Positions 33,799-43,362 are shown, counted from the first letter of the stretch. The stretch is DNA of 64,000 nt from JADJXV01 sp046328995 (GCA_046328995.1 JAXLVN010000004.1:310001-374000), one strand, 5' to 3'. The notes: generated by a model not told the origin, from the sequence alone. Translations and numbers: made by a program.

Positions 33799-34650
33799 AT
33801 GGTAACAGCACAAATGGTAAAAGACCTGCGCGATAAAACCGGCGCAGGAATGGCAGATTGCAAGAAAGCCCTCGATGAAGCAAATGGCGATATGAGCGCC
33901 GCAATTGACGTACTGCGTAAGCGCGGTGCGGCATCGGCTGCAAAACGCGCCGACCGCTCAACCAATGAAGGATTGATCGTCGCAAAGACTTCTGCCGACA
34001 ACAAATCAGCGGCGATTGTTGAAATCAACTGCGAAACAGACTTCGTCGCACGAAACGAAGAATTTATGGAATTTGCTTCCCAAATCGGCGATGCAGTGCT
34101 TGCAAACAATTATACGAGCGTCGATGAAATTCTCGCCGTTAATATCGGTGGCAAAACTCTCGGCGACTTGTACAATGAAATGCTCGCTAAATTCAGCGAA
34201 CGTATCGGTATCAAACGCTTTACACGCATCGAGACAAGCAGCGGAACAATTGCATCGTACATTCATGCAGGCAGCAAGCTCGCCGTATTGCTCGAAATTA
34301 ATGCCGTTGCAAACGAAAAAGGACTCGCCCTCATGCGCGATATCGCAATGCAGGTTGCAGCGATGAACCCGATGTTTATCGACCGCTCAACGGTGAATAC
34401 CGAAGCAATCGATAAAGAAATCGAAATCTATCGCGAGCAGGCAATTCTCGAAGGAAAAAAACCGGAAATCGCCGACCGCGTGGCTACCGGACGCCTCGAG
34501 AAATTCTATCAAGAACAATGCCTTGTAGAGCAAGCATTTGTCAAAGACAGCAGCAAAACAATCAATGACGTCGTCAAAGAAATCTCTGCTGAAGTCGGCA
34601 GCGATGTGAAGATTCTCAGCTTCTATCGCTACTTCTTAGGCGCAGAATAA
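33799..34650 (+). CDS. tsf: Translation elongation factor Ts
   Basis: 283 residues. It is the nucleotide-exchange factor that recharges EF-Tu. The N-terminal UBA-like module (VKDLRDKTGAGMADCKKALDEANGDMSAAIDVLRKRG) and the core motif NCETDFVARNEEF are intact, and the C-terminal subdomain ends LSFYRYFLGAE. It follows rpsB by 46 bases, the widespread rpsB-tsf pairing. A terminator lies 23 bases after the stop. Confidence 0.97.
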   Translation: MVTAQMVKDLRDKTGAGMADCKKALDEANGDMSAAIDVLRKRGAASAAKRADRSTNEGLIVAKTSADNKSAAIVEINCETDFVARNEEFMEFASQIGDAVLANNYTSVDEILAVNIGGKTLGDLYNEMLAKFSERIGIKRFTRIETSSGTIASYIHAGSKLAVLLEINAVANEKGLALMRDIAMQVAAMNPMFIDRSTVNTEAIDKEIEIYREQAILEGKKPEIADRVATGRLEKFYQEQCLVEQAFVKDSSKTINDVVKEISAEVGSDVKILSFYRYFLGAE

Positions 34651-34672
34651 ATCTTCGAAATCGATGAATGAG

Positions 34673-34705
34673 AAAAGGGCGAGGTGAAAACTTTGCCCTT
34701 TTTGT
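34673..34705 (+). terminator. Intrinsic terminator after tsf
   Basis: Stem AAAAGGGC / GCCCTTTT with an inner AGG...CTT pairing, then a T run. It separates rpsB-tsf from pyrH. Confidence 0.8.
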
Positions 34706-34827
34706 TAACTACTTTTTACGGATGCCCTCCGATGGCACCCGCAAATCAGGGACCGATGAGCAGCAGGGGGCTTGGGATGAGCCAAAAAGTACCAAAATTT
34801 CTTTAACTTTCTTACTCTGAGAGCATT

Positions 34828-35538
34828 ATGCGACCTATGTACAAAAGGATTTTGTTGAAATTAAGTGGCGAATCGCTCATGGGCGATCAAGAGTTTGGAA
34901 TCGATGCCACCGTGCTCAAGTCATTTGCCGAAGATGTGGCCGAAATCTATCATTCCGGTATTCAGGTCGGTATCGTCCTCGGAGGCGGGAATATTTTCCG
35001 CGGCTCACAGGCAGCCACCCAGGGAATTGATAAAGTATCCGGTGATTATATGGGAATGCTCGCTACGGTGATTAATTCCATCGCCTTCCAAAATGCACTC
35101 GAAGAACGCGGCGTGCCTACCCGCCTGCAGACTGCTATTCAAATGCACCAAATAGCCGAACCCTTTATCCGCAGACGCGCGATCCGCCATTTAGAGAAAA
35201 ATCGCGTCGTACTCTTTGGCGCCGGCACCGGCAATCCCTACTTTACCACCGATACCGCCGCAGTCCTGCGCGCAATCGAAATCGAAGCCGATGTCGTCAT
35301 CAAAGGCACCCGCGTCGATGGCGTCTATGACTCCGACCCGGAAAAAAATCCCAATGCCGTCCGCTATGAAAAAATTACCTATCAGGAAGTGCTCGCCAAA
35401 GAACTCAAAGTAATGGACGCCACAGCAATCGCACTGTGCAATGATAATAAATTACCGATCTTAGTGTTCAATATGAATGAAAAGGGCAATCTGCGCAAGC
35501 TGATGAATAATCAGTCTATTGCGACGATTGTGTCATGA
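34828..35538 (+). CDS. pyrH: UMP kinase
   Basis: 236 residues, standard length. It phosphorylates UMP to UDP with ATP and is regulated by GTP and UTP. Typical motifs: YKRILLKLSGESLMG at the N-terminus, GIVLGGGNIFRG, DYMGMLATVINSIAFQNALE, RRRAIRHLEKNRVVLFGAGTGNPYFTTDTAA and the C-terminal DATAIALCNDNKLPILVFNM. ATG 34828 is chosen; a second ATG at 34837 is possible. It precedes frr by 48 bases, the common pyrH-frr order. Confidence 0.96.
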   Translation: MRPMYKRILLKLSGESLMGDQEFGIDATVLKSFAEDVAEIYHSGIQVGIVLGGGNIFRGSQAATQGIDKVSGDYMGMLATVINSIAFQNALEERGVPTRLQTAIQMHQIAEPFIRRRAIRHLEKNRVVLFGAGTGNPYFTTDTAAVLRAIEIEADVVIKGTRVDGVYDSDPEKNPNAVRYEKITYQEVLAKELKVMDATAIALCNDNKLPILVFNMNEKGNLRKLMNNQSIATIVS

Positions 35539-35586
35539 TGTTTCAGGTCGAATAATCTGTTTTGTACAACATTTACATCTAAACCT

Positions 35587-36147
35587 ATGCCAGTACCAGA
35601 TATTATCAACAACGCCCGCACGGAAATGCAAAAAGCCGTGGATTATGCTCAGCATCAAATCGTGAAAGTACGCACCGGACGCGCCTCCGGCAGCTTGGTC
35701 GAAAATTTAAAAATTGAATATTACGGTTCGCCTACACCCCTTGGTCAGGTCGGCAGTATCTCGACACCGGATGCCCGGACGATTATGATACAGCCATGGG
35801 ACCGCACGACACTCGTCGCCATCGAAAAAGCGATTCTCGCCTCAGACTTGGGACTTAATCCCAATAATGACGGCTCAGTTATTCGCGTGCCTATCCCGCC
35901 GCTGACCGAAGAACGCCGGAAGGAATTCGTGAAATTATGCAAAAAATTCGCCGAAGAAGGCAAAGTCGCCGTTCGCAGCGTTCGTCGTGACCATATCGAA
36001 GCACTCAAAGTCGCCGAGAAAAAAGAAAGCTTTTCGGAAGACGAGACGAAGCGCGGCGAAGAAGAAGTGCAAAAGCTTACCGATAGATTTATCAAAGAAA
36101 TAGACACGATTCTGGCCAAAAAAGAAAAAGAAATTATGGAGGATTAA
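35587..36147 (+). CDS. frr: Ribosome recycling factor
   Basis: 186 residues. With EF-G it splits post-termination ribosomes. Conserved features include KVRTGRASGSLVENLKIEYYGSPTPLGQVGSISTPDARTI (domain I/II junction), PWDRTTL and the helical RVPIPPLTEERRKEFVKLCKKFAEEGKVAVRSVRRD. The C-terminus is lysine/glutamate-rich, as usual. It is in line with pyrH. Confidence 0.97.
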   Translation: MPVPDIINNARTEMQKAVDYAQHQIVKVRTGRASGSLVENLKIEYYGSPTPLGQVGSISTPDARTIMIQPWDRTTLVAIEKAILASDLGLNPNNDGSVIRVPIPPLTEERRKEFVKLCKKFAEEGKVAVRSVRRDHIEALKVAEKKESFSEDETKRGEEEVQKLTDRFIKEIDTILAKKEKEIMED

Positions 36148-36219
36148 TTCCTTCACAGTTCGGCAGAAAACGTGATGTAGGTGCTGATTCACACACTATT
36201 GCTTTGATACGGCTTTATC

Positions 36220-36987
36220 ATGGAAACAATCCTCGCTCTCGAGAATCTTCAGAAAATTTATCCCAATGGGACACACGCGCTCAAGGGGATATCGCTGACA
36301 GTGCAAAAGGGTGAATTCCTCGTGGTTATCGGGCTGAGCGGTTCGGGGAAATCTACCCTTTTGCGCTGCATTAATCGCCTGCACGAGCCGACAAGCGGGA
36401 AAGTTCTCTATAAAGGCACCGATGTAACACATATACAAAGCGAAGAATTACGCAGCTATCGCAAACGCATCGGGATGATATTCCAGCATTTTAATCTCAT
36501 CAAGCGGCGGTCGGTGCTTGATAATGTTCTCTCCGGATATCTGGGCTCGATGCCAATTTGGAAGTCGATACTCGGTCAATTTCCCGATCAAGTCCGCGCG
36601 CAGGCGATGCGTAATCTGGAAATCGTCGGGATAGCCGATAAAGCCACCTTTCGGGCAGATGCGCTCAGCGGCGGACAGCAGCAGCGGGTGGCGATTGCGC
36701 GGTCGCTGATGCAGGAGCCGGAAATTCTGCTTGCTGATGAACCCGTCGCGAGCTTAGACCCGGCGACCTCGCATTCGGTGATGCAGTATTTAGAGCGGAT
36801 TAATAAGGAATTCGGCACGACCGTGATATGCAACCTCCATTTTCTGAGTCTTGTGCGGCAGTATGCAACCCGTGTAATAGCACTCAAGTCCGGTGAAATT
36901 GTCTTCGAGGGGCGGCCGCAGGAGATTGACGATGAGTGGTTCAGGAGAATTTATGGTGACGATGCCGTCGAGGTGGAAATTCGCTGA
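36220..36987 (+). CDS. phnC: Phosphonate-type ABC transporter ATP-binding protein, without visible partners
   Basis: 255 residues. Walker A GLSGSGKST (38-46), Q-loop IFQHFNLIKRRSVLDNVL, signature LSGGQQQRVAIAR, Walker B EILLADEP and the switch histidine in NLHFLSLV are all present. The HFNLIKRRSVLDNVLSGYLG region and overall length match PhnC, the ATPase for phosphonate, phosphite or phosphate-ester uptake. No binding protein (PhnD) or permease (PhnE) gene is adjacent on either side, so it may be an orphan serving a transporter elsewhere. Confidence 0.82.
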   Translation: METILALENLQKIYPNGTHALKGISLTVQKGEFLVVIGLSGSGKSTLLRCINRLHEPTSGKVLYKGTDVTHIQSEELRSYRKRIGMIFQHFNLIKRRSVLDNVLSGYLGSMPIWKSILGQFPDQVRAQAMRNLEIVGIADKATFRADALSGGQQQRVAIARSLMQEPEILLADEPVASLDPATSHSVMQYLERINKEFGTTVICNLHFLSLVRQYATRVIALKSGEIVFEGRPQEIDDEWFRRIYGDDAVEVEIR

Positions 36988-37082
36988 CAGCAGGGAAGTG
37001 TGGTAATTTCTCTCATGTTTGTTTGTATTTTTGTAGTGCCTGAATGTTGTGTGAAATTGTACAATGACCACGAAAGAATACT

Positions 37083-37922
37083 ATGGCTTGGTTTTTACGC
37101 TCTAAAAAAAATATCGAAGAATCCCAGCAGCGCGAAATGCCGGACGGCTTGTTTACCAAGTGTCCGTCATGCTCGGAAGTGATTTATAAGCGTCAGTACG
37201 AAGAGCAGCTCTTCACTTGTGCTAAGTGTGACCACCATTTCCGCATCGGAAGTGAGGAATATATATCGATATTATTCGACGAAAATTCATTTACCGAGAC
37301 CGACAGCACCATCCGCTCAACCGATATCCTGAATTTTACCGATACCAAGCCCTATGTCGATAGATTAGCAGAGGCGTACAAGCGTTCGGACTCCCCGGAC
37401 GCACTCAGCATCGGCTACGGAAAAATCGGAGGACGTGATGTGTCTTTCGGCTGTATGAATTTTGACTTTGTCGGCGGCAGTATGGGGTCGGTCGTGGGCG
37501 AAAAATTCTACCGTGCCGCAAAATATGCGATTCATCACCGCATTCCCTTTATTATGATATCGGCGTCCGGCGGAGCACGGATGCAGGAAGCAATCTTCTC
37601 TCTTATGCAAATGGCCAAGACCAGCGCAGTACTTGCCGAGCTGGCAGAGGCAAAACTCCCCTATATTTCCATACTTACCGACCCTACGACCGGTGGCGTG
37701 AGCGCGTCGTTTGCCATGCTGGGCGATATTAATATCGGCGAACCCAAAGCGCTGATCGCCTTTGCCGGCCCGCGCGTCGTGGAGCAGACCATTCGGAAAA
37801 AACTTCCGGAAGGATTCCAGCGAGCAGAGTCGGTCCTCAAAAACGGATTCCTCGATCTTATTGTCCATCGGAAAGACCTCCGCGCGACGCTGATTCAGCT
37901 GCTCGGACTTCTCACGGACTAG
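37083..37922 (+). CDS. accD: Acetyl-CoA carboxylase carboxyltransferase subunit beta
   Basis: 279 residues. It forms malonyl-CoA together with AccA for fatty acid synthesis. The N-terminal zinc ribbon is intact with C27, C30, C46 and C49 (CPSC ... CAKC), followed by the crotonase-like carboxyltransferase core (SFGCMNFDFVGGSMGSVVGEKF, SASGGARMQEAIFSLMQMAKTSA, PTTGGVSASFAMLGDI, FAGPRVVEQTI). It is 95 bases after the PhnC gene. A TATTTTTG at 37026-37033 could be its own -7 box, but no matching TTTG is in place. accA is not in the window. Confidence 0.96.
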   Translation: MAWFLRSKKNIEESQQREMPDGLFTKCPSCSEVIYKRQYEEQLFTCAKCDHHFRIGSEEYISILFDENSFTETDSTIRSTDILNFTDTKPYVDRLAEAYKRSDSPDALSIGYGKIGGRDVSFGCMNFDFVGGSMGSVVGEKFYRAAKYAIHHRIPFIMISASGGARMQEAIFSLMQMAKTSAVLAELAEAKLPYISILTDPTTGGVSASFAMLGDINIGEPKALIAFAGPRVVEQTIRKKLPEGFQRAESVLKNGFLDLIVHRKDLRATLIQLLGLLTD

Positions 37923-38009
37923 AAGAAGCATTCACAATTCTCAAAAATCGACAGTAGCACCGACGCTGTCCGGCTCAGGCGTTGGCAATAGACTGTGCAG
38001 GGAGATGAT

Positions 38010-39596
38010 ATGGTTCGAATTCCTTTGAAATTATGGTTCAAAATCGCTCTCCCCGCAGCGCTTACGTCGTTTTTGTGTATCGAATCGGTCACGCGCTTCT
38101 TACTGACGGAGTCTCTCGAGCAGACGAAGATTGAAGTGCAGAAAAATCTTACCACCATCGCTTCCGGGGCATCGCTTTTTATTGCAGCCGAAGATCACCG
38201 CCGCGCAGTCGCTACTAATGAGACGGATACCCTTGCCTCCCGTACGGCCTATGATCGTATTGCCCAAAGAATGATAAGCATGAAACGCCGGATAAAATTT
38301 GGCGATGATTGGTACACATTACTGCCAAATCAAGGTGATACATCATGGGTAGGGGTATCGACCAACCCTGCCTATAGTCGGGGCAAAATGCATCTCTTCC
38401 GTGATACAATCATACGCCGAGCTTTTGAAACGACAATCCGCGATGCGACGACGGCTGTCACCGATATTTACACCGATGATTTCGGAAAATGGCTCACGGC
38501 TTTTGCACCGATCGTCGATTCGAACGGCAGCGTGGTGGCCGCGCTGGAAGTCAGTATGTCGTATAATACGTATTATGAGAACGAACGTACCCTGCGAGCG
38601 GAGGCAAAATTTGCTCAAGTAGTAGGATTACTTGCCAGTTGCCTGTTGGGCGTGATCATGGGATATACAATAGCCAAGCCGGTCAAGGACGTGAATGAAG
38701 GGGTAGAAAATATCATACAAAATGACTTCCAGGGGATGATTGCCGTACCAAGGACCGTGCAGTATTTTCCGGATGAAACAAGTAATCTGATCATGAATTT
38801 CAATCAGATGTCGGTGAAATTACGGGAGACAGTCCGCTCACTCCGCCTGGCAAACCTCCGCCTCTCTACACTCGATGAAGCCAAGTCGGTATTTCTGAAA
38901 TTCGTGGCTCACGAGCTGCGAACACCGCTTATCGCGCTGAATTCACTCTATATTGTTACCAAGCTTCAAAAGCTCGAGCCCGATACCATGGAAATTCTTG
39001 AAAATGGTATTCAGGGTGCCGAGCGTCTTAAGCGATTTACGTTCGCTGCTGAGGAATATATTCAGGCGTTGATTCATAAGCCTGTTATGGATGAACCACT
39101 TAATTGCAATGAAGTACTGGGGTATATTCTAGCTGATTGCCACGACAAGGCCGATGCCGCCGGTATTACGCTCTCCTATACGCCTGCCGTGGTGGATACC
39201 ATGATTGCCGTGCCGTATGAAATTGTTGAGAATATTCTCCTTCCTCTTCTGGATAACGCCATGAAATTTACCCCCGTCGGCGGCAGCGTGTCAATCGAAG
39301 TAGGAATTGAAGATGATACTGTCTTTTGTGCACTTACCGATACGGGCATTGGGTTCACACCCGAAATTGCCGAAGAAATATTCGAACCCTTTTATGTAGC
39401 CCATATACAGCAGCACAGCGAGGGAAGTGCGGTAAGTTTAGCGAAAGCAAGAGTATTAGCGCGGCATTACAATGGCGATATTCGCGCCTATAGCGAGGGA
39501 GAGGGCAAGGGAAGTACCTTCACACTCCTGCTGCCATTGGTGCAGAGATCTATCCTGCACGAGGCCGATGCTCAATTCTTTGAATCAAGAAATTAA
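38010..39596 (+). CDS. Membrane sensor histidine kinase, tandem copy 1
   Basis: 528 residues from ATG 38010, preceded by AGGGAG; an in-frame GTG at 37995 overlaps that site. TM1 about 7-25, a periplasmic sensor region (30-190, PDC-like, with WYTLLPNQGDTSWVG and DDFGKWLTAFAPIVDSNG), TM2 about 200-220, HAMP (220-275), HisKA with phospho-His 301 in FVAHELRTP, and an HATPase domain (NAMKF N-box, DTGIGF G1). The G2 box is unusual: EGSAVSLAKA where GxGLGL is expected. No response regulator gene is adjacent. 48 bases or less separate it from the second copy. Confidence 0.88.
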   Translation: MVRIPLKLWFKIALPAALTSFLCIESVTRFLLTESLEQTKIEVQKNLTTIASGASLFIAAEDHRRAVATNETDTLASRTAYDRIAQRMISMKRRIKFGDDWYTLLPNQGDTSWVGVSTNPAYSRGKMHLFRDTIIRRAFETTIRDATTAVTDIYTDDFGKWLTAFAPIVDSNGSVVAALEVSMSYNTYYENERTLRAEAKFAQVVGLLASCLLGVIMGYTIAKPVKDVNEGVENIIQNDFQGMIAVPRTVQYFPDETSNLIMNFNQMSVKLRETVRSLRLANLRLSTLDEAKSVFLKFVAHELRTPLIALNSLYIVTKLQKLEPDTMEILENGIQGAERLKRFTFAAEEYIQALIHKPVMDEPLNCNEVLGYILADCHDKADAAGITLSYTPAVVDTMIAVPYEIVENILLPLLDNAMKFTPVGGSVSIEVGIEDDTVFCALTDTGIGFTPEIAEEIFEPFYVAHIQQHSEGSAVSLAKARVLARHYNGDIRAYSEGEGKGSTFTLLLPLVQRSILHEADAQFFESRN

Positions 39597-39629
39597 TTGA
39601 CGGAACTACTACGCGCGAGGTGAGGGTGT

Positions 39630-41162
39630 ATGAACCATTTTTACCGTAAATTATGGCTTAAAATTGCTCTGCCGACTGCCCTGACGACCTTTGTCTGCGT
39701 CGAGGTGGTTGTACGGTTTCTTCTGCATCAATCCCTCGATCTGACGCGGATTGAAGTTCAGAAAAATCTAGCCAATATTGTCAGTCAGGCCTCGCTCTTC
39801 CTGCCGGCAAGTGACCATCAGACGGCGTTGTCAAAAGGCGATACCCTCACGGCGCATCAGGCATTTGAGCGTTTGCGCATACAGATGAATATGATGCGTG
39901 AACGTATAAATTTCAGGGAACACTGGTACACGCTCCTTCCCAATCGCGGCGATACTACGTGGTTCGGCGTGATGTCACACCCCACCTCCTTCTCCGGCGA
40001 TATTCACATCTTTCGTGATACCTCGGTACGGAATGCATTTGAGACGGCTCTTCACCGAAAAAAAACTACCACAACGAATATTTACACGGATGACCATGGC
40101 AAATGGATATCGGCCTTTGCGCCGATTATCGACCGTGGCGGTACTTCCGTAGCGGTGCTCGAGATTGATCTGACCTACAGCGATTATTTAGAACGTGAGC
40201 AAGCCCTATATACACAAGCAAATTGGGCGCGTATTCTCGGACTCGTCATCAGCGGTTTGCTCGGTATCGGTGTCGGCTATGTCATTGCCAAGCCGATACG
40301 CGCCGTGAGCTCGGCGGTGTCGGCTATCACGGATACGAATTTTGAGGGAAAAGTCAGGGTACCGCTGCTGCTACAATGGCTGCCGGATGAGACGACGACA
40401 CTGATTGAGAGCTTTAACCGCATGTCCTCAAAATTAAGTGATACGCTCTCGGCGCTTCGCAAGGCAAATGTACGACTCTCGACGCTGGATAATGCGAAGT
40501 CGGTGTTTTTGAAATTTGTCGCACACGAACTCCGCACCCCGCTCAATGGTCTCAATTCTCTGAGTTTTATTCCAAAATTACAAGACCTTGAGCCGGATTC
40601 TGCTGAAATTTTAGAGGGAGGAATTCAGAGTGCAGAGCGCTTGAAAACATTTGCTCTCGCTGCCGAAGAGTATATTCAGGCGTTGAATCATACCCCGACC
40701 GAATCGGAAGCGCTGAATTTTTATGAAATTCTTGACTATGCAGTATCGGATTGCCGATACAAAGCCGAGCCGGCGGGCATTACCTGTGCTTACCATCCAT
40801 CGGACAATGTCGTCCACATCACTATCGCGCCTGATATTATCGATAAAATTATTCAGCCGATACTTGATAATGCTGTTAAGTTCAGTACTTCCGGCGGAAC
40901 GGTATCCGTTCGTGTCAGACAATTACCCGAAAAATTAGAATGTATAATAGAAGATAGTGGTGTAGGATTCATTCCTGACTATTGTGCACAGATTTTTGAG
41001 CCGTTTTTTGTGGCCGACATACAGCAGCACGGCAGAGGGTCGGGAGTGAGTATTGCCACGGCGAAAGTGCTTGCCGAGCATTACAATGGTACGATTCAGG
41101 CAGTGAGTCCGGGCGTCGGTATGGGGAGTACGTTTATCATTACGCTGCCGATTCAGGTGTAG
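39630..41162 (+). CDS. Membrane sensor histidine kinase, tandem copy 2
   Basis: 510 residues, a close paralogue of the preceding kinase over its whole length (for example KLWLKIALPTALTTF against KLWFKIALPAALTSF, and IEVQKNLANI against IEVQKNLTTI). The layout is the same: TM1, PDC-like sensor (HWYTLLPNRGDTTWFG, DHGKWISAFAPIIDRGG), TM2, HAMP, HisKA with H299 in FVAHELRTP, and HATPase with GSGVSIATAKVLAEHYNG. The two sensor regions have diverged more than the kinase cores, suggesting different signals. A bidirectional terminator follows. The pair probably arose by gene duplication and may form heterodimers. Confidence 0.88.
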   Translation: MNHFYRKLWLKIALPTALTTFVCVEVVVRFLLHQSLDLTRIEVQKNLANIVSQASLFLPASDHQTALSKGDTLTAHQAFERLRIQMNMMRERINFREHWYTLLPNRGDTTWFGVMSHPTSFSGDIHIFRDTSVRNAFETALHRKKTTTTNIYTDDHGKWISAFAPIIDRGGTSVAVLEIDLTYSDYLEREQALYTQANWARILGLVISGLLGIGVGYVIAKPIRAVSSAVSAITDTNFEGKVRVPLLLQWLPDETTTLIESFNRMSSKLSDTLSALRKANVRLSTLDNAKSVFLKFVAHELRTPLNGLNSLSFIPKLQDLEPDSAEILEGGIQSAERLKTFALAAEEYIQALNHTPTESEALNFYEILDYAVSDCRYKAEPAGITCAYHPSDNVVHITIAPDIIDKIIQPILDNAVKFSTSGGTVSVRVRQLPEKLECIIEDSGVGFIPDYCAQIFEPFFVADIQQHGRGSGVSIATAKVLAEHYNGTIQAVSPGVGMGSTFIITLPIQV

Positions 41163-41197
41163 AACGTAGAGATATGCACGGAGGACGAAATCAACGG

Positions 41198-41236
41198 AAA
41201 CGGGCTTTTGCAGAATGCTGCAAAAGCCCGTTTTGT
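41198..41236. terminator. Bidirectional intrinsic terminator
   Basis: A perfect 14-bp stem (ACGGGCTTTTGCAG), loop AATG, T runs on both sides. It lies between the kinase pair and the convergent OmpA gene. Confidence 0.9.
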
Positions 41237-41260
41237 GTATTGGTCGTATAAAGACTATTT

Positions 41261-43279
41261 CTACTTCTTCACCGGCGTAATCACGACGATTTCCACTGTT
41301 CGGTTGTAGAAGCGACCTTCCGGTAAGTTGTTGACAAATAAGGGCTGTGTTTCGCCCACACCTTTCACCGTCGCGCCTTTTGCATTCAGGGCGCGAGCGG
41401 CAGATTTTGCACGCTCACCCGAGAGGCGAAGGTTGTATTCATCATCCCCCACATCATCGGAATATCCGGTAATGGTCACGGTCGCATCGGGTGAAATTTT
41501 CTTCTTGATAAAGTCCACGAGCTTGGTATTGGTTGCGCTCAGGTCAGCTTTATCAAAGTCAAAGAGAATAAGATTATAGCGGTCGATTTGCTTATCCTCA
41601 AGCTGTTCACTGCGTTTCTTTTGGATCGAAATGAGTTCGACCGGCAGGTCACCCGTCGCACCTGCTGCCTGACCGGCTTGATCGCGCACATCGAGTGCAT
41701 AGCGGATGGGTTCGTCAGTCCGGGGAATCGTACGGCGGTCTTCATCGCTTTTCCATTCGATTACTTCATCCAGAGTCGAGCGACCGGTAAATTCCTTGAG
41801 CGTCTTGCCTTTTTGCGAAGCTGTTAATTTCCAGGAAAATAGACCGGCTTCGGCGACTGCTTTCGGACGGAAGCGGATCATTGGCGTGGCAGTAACGATG
41901 GTATCGTTGATAATCACAGGATCGATAATTTCCGGAAGTGAAGCGCGGATCTCGACACGTCTGTTCTCGGCGGCTCCTTCGGGCTTTTCGGGGTTCGACG
42001 GCTTCTCCGGTAAATTCCGTGGCGCATCAATCTTGATGCGAGATTCATCGATATTCCAGTTCGTTACCAAATAATTCTTGATGGATTCTGCGCGTGAACG
42101 CGAGAGGGCAGTATTGCCCTTTTCAGCTCCCACATCGGCATTCGTACCGGTGAGGGTGATGCTTGCCGATGGCGGTGCTTGTGTCATGCGTTTACCGATC
42201 ACATTGAGCACCTGATAATAGACATCAATCGTCGAGGCATCGCGCAGCTTCTCGACCTGAAAGTCATTTGTCGCTCCTTTGTCGAGTCGGGTATAGCGCG
42301 CCGGAAGGTCGGAGGAGTTCTCATCAAAGAAAATATAATTGAGCAGCGGGCTCATCTGTGAGGACACGAATTCCTCAACCCGAAAACTCGTCGCTTTCGG
42401 CGTTTCATTACCGGCTGCATCGACACTTACTGCCGAAATCGAGGCCGATAATGCATAGGTCTTTGCTTTTTCCACGGCGATTTCTTTTCGCTCGGGCACT
42501 ACTTCTTTGACCGGTTCACTAGGTGCGGCAACAGCCGGCTTCGGTGAGTATTTGAGTGCAATACCGAAGCGGAGTGTATTTGCCTTCCAGTCCAGATCAC
42601 TGGCAATTTGATTAAGCCCGAGAGAGTAAAAGACTTCCGGGGCGAGGATAAAGGTGCGGTCTTTGTTGAGCGGTAAATCATAGCTCCCGCCGAACATCAG
42701 CGAGGCGGCAATACCCGAAGCATTCGGAATATCGCCCGAGAGCTCGTTATTTACCCGACGACCATCACCAAACGTACCGGGATAGCCATCTTTGATTTGT
42801 TCTTTTTGCTCATATCCCTTCTGCATCATCAGCCCAAGTCTCCCGCCAAGCTGCAGATACATATCGCCGAATACTTTGTAGCCCACAAGTGGCTCGATCC
42901 CAACCGACGAGAGCGTTGCCGCAACGGAGTGTTCCGAAAAAATATCGGTTAACTGACCATTGATAATCACCGGAAGAGGTTCGGTCGTCTTGAGCGTGGC
43001 ATTCAGCGACGAATACCCGACACGCATCGAGAGCAGCATGTTCTCTGCCAAGGGGAATTCCATCAGTGCGCCGAGAGAAATACCCGATCCCGAGCCATCC
43101 TCATACCGCGGACAGCAGCTCGGTACTCCGGGGAGCTTCTGAAAATTAGCCGAATGGGTATTTAACCCAAAATCTCCGTAAATACCATAGCGGGTACGTA
43201 CTTTATCGGCAGTGTTCTGAGCGGAAGCGCTCACCGAACCGGCGATAAGCAGTAAAATAAGGAACAATCGTAACTTCAT
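41261..43279 (-). CDS. OmpA-family protein with outer-membrane barrel and two OmpA-like domains
   Basis: 672 residues from ATG 43279; the longer frame puts a poor leader before the clear signal MKLRLFLILLLIAGSVSASAQ. An N-terminal 8-strand barrel-like region (about 25-240) is followed by a linker, a first OmpA-like domain (about 320-455; LTGTNADVGAEKGN, SRSRAESIKNYLV, ENRRVEIR) and a second (about 565-672; LILFDFDKADLS, ITGYSDDVGDDEYNLRLSGERAKSAARAL, NRTVEIV). Such proteins anchor the outer membrane to peptidoglycan; two copies of the binding domain in one chain are unusual. An Ig-like region sits between them. Confidence 0.82.
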   Translation of the reverse strand: MKLRLFLILLLIAGSVSASAQNTADKVRTRYGIYGDFGLNTHSANFQKLPGVPSCCPRYEDGSGSGISLGALMEFPLAENMLLSMRVGYSSLNATLKTTEPLPVIINGQLTDIFSEHSVAATLSSVGIEPLVGYKVFGDMYLQLGGRLGLMMQKGYEQKEQIKDGYPGTFGDGRRVNNELSGDIPNASGIAASLMFGGSYDLPLNKDRTFILAPEVFYSLGLNQIASDLDWKANTLRFGIALKYSPKPAVAAPSEPVKEVVPERKEIAVEKAKTYALSASISAVSVDAAGNETPKATSFRVEEFVSSQMSPLLNYIFFDENSSDLPARYTRLDKGATNDFQVEKLRDASTIDVYYQVLNVIGKRMTQAPPSASITLTGTNADVGAEKGNTALSRSRAESIKNYLVTNWNIDESRIKIDAPRNLPEKPSNPEKPEGAAENRRVEIRASLPEIIDPVIINDTIVTATPMIRFRPKAVAEAGLFSWKLTASQKGKTLKEFTGRSTLDEVIEWKSDEDRRTIPRTDEPIRYALDVRDQAGQAAGATGDLPVELISIQKKRSEQLEDKQIDRYNLILFDFDKADLSATNTKLVDFIKKKISPDATVTITGYSDDVGDDEYNLRLSGERAKSAARALNAKGATVKGVGETQPLFVNNLPEGRFYNRTVEIVVITPVKK

Positions 43280-43324
43280 GATGAATATCGTAATAATAAG
43301 AAAATGAGCACAAAAAAGGACCAA

Positions 43325-43350
43325 CCTGCGCCGAAGAGAAACGGCGCAGG
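43325..43350 (-). terminator. Intrinsic terminator between the two envelope protein genes
   Basis: A perfect 9-bp stem CCTGCGCCG / CGGCGCAGG with an 8-base loop; the minus strand continues with TTGGTCC and a T run. Confidence 0.7.
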
Positions 43351-43362
43351 AGCTGTTACATA

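Noticed and set aside
33651..34109. Minus-strand cysteine- and leucine-rich ORF
   Set aside because: Its composition is the antisense of the alanine-coding repeats at the end of rpsB and it covers the start of tsf.
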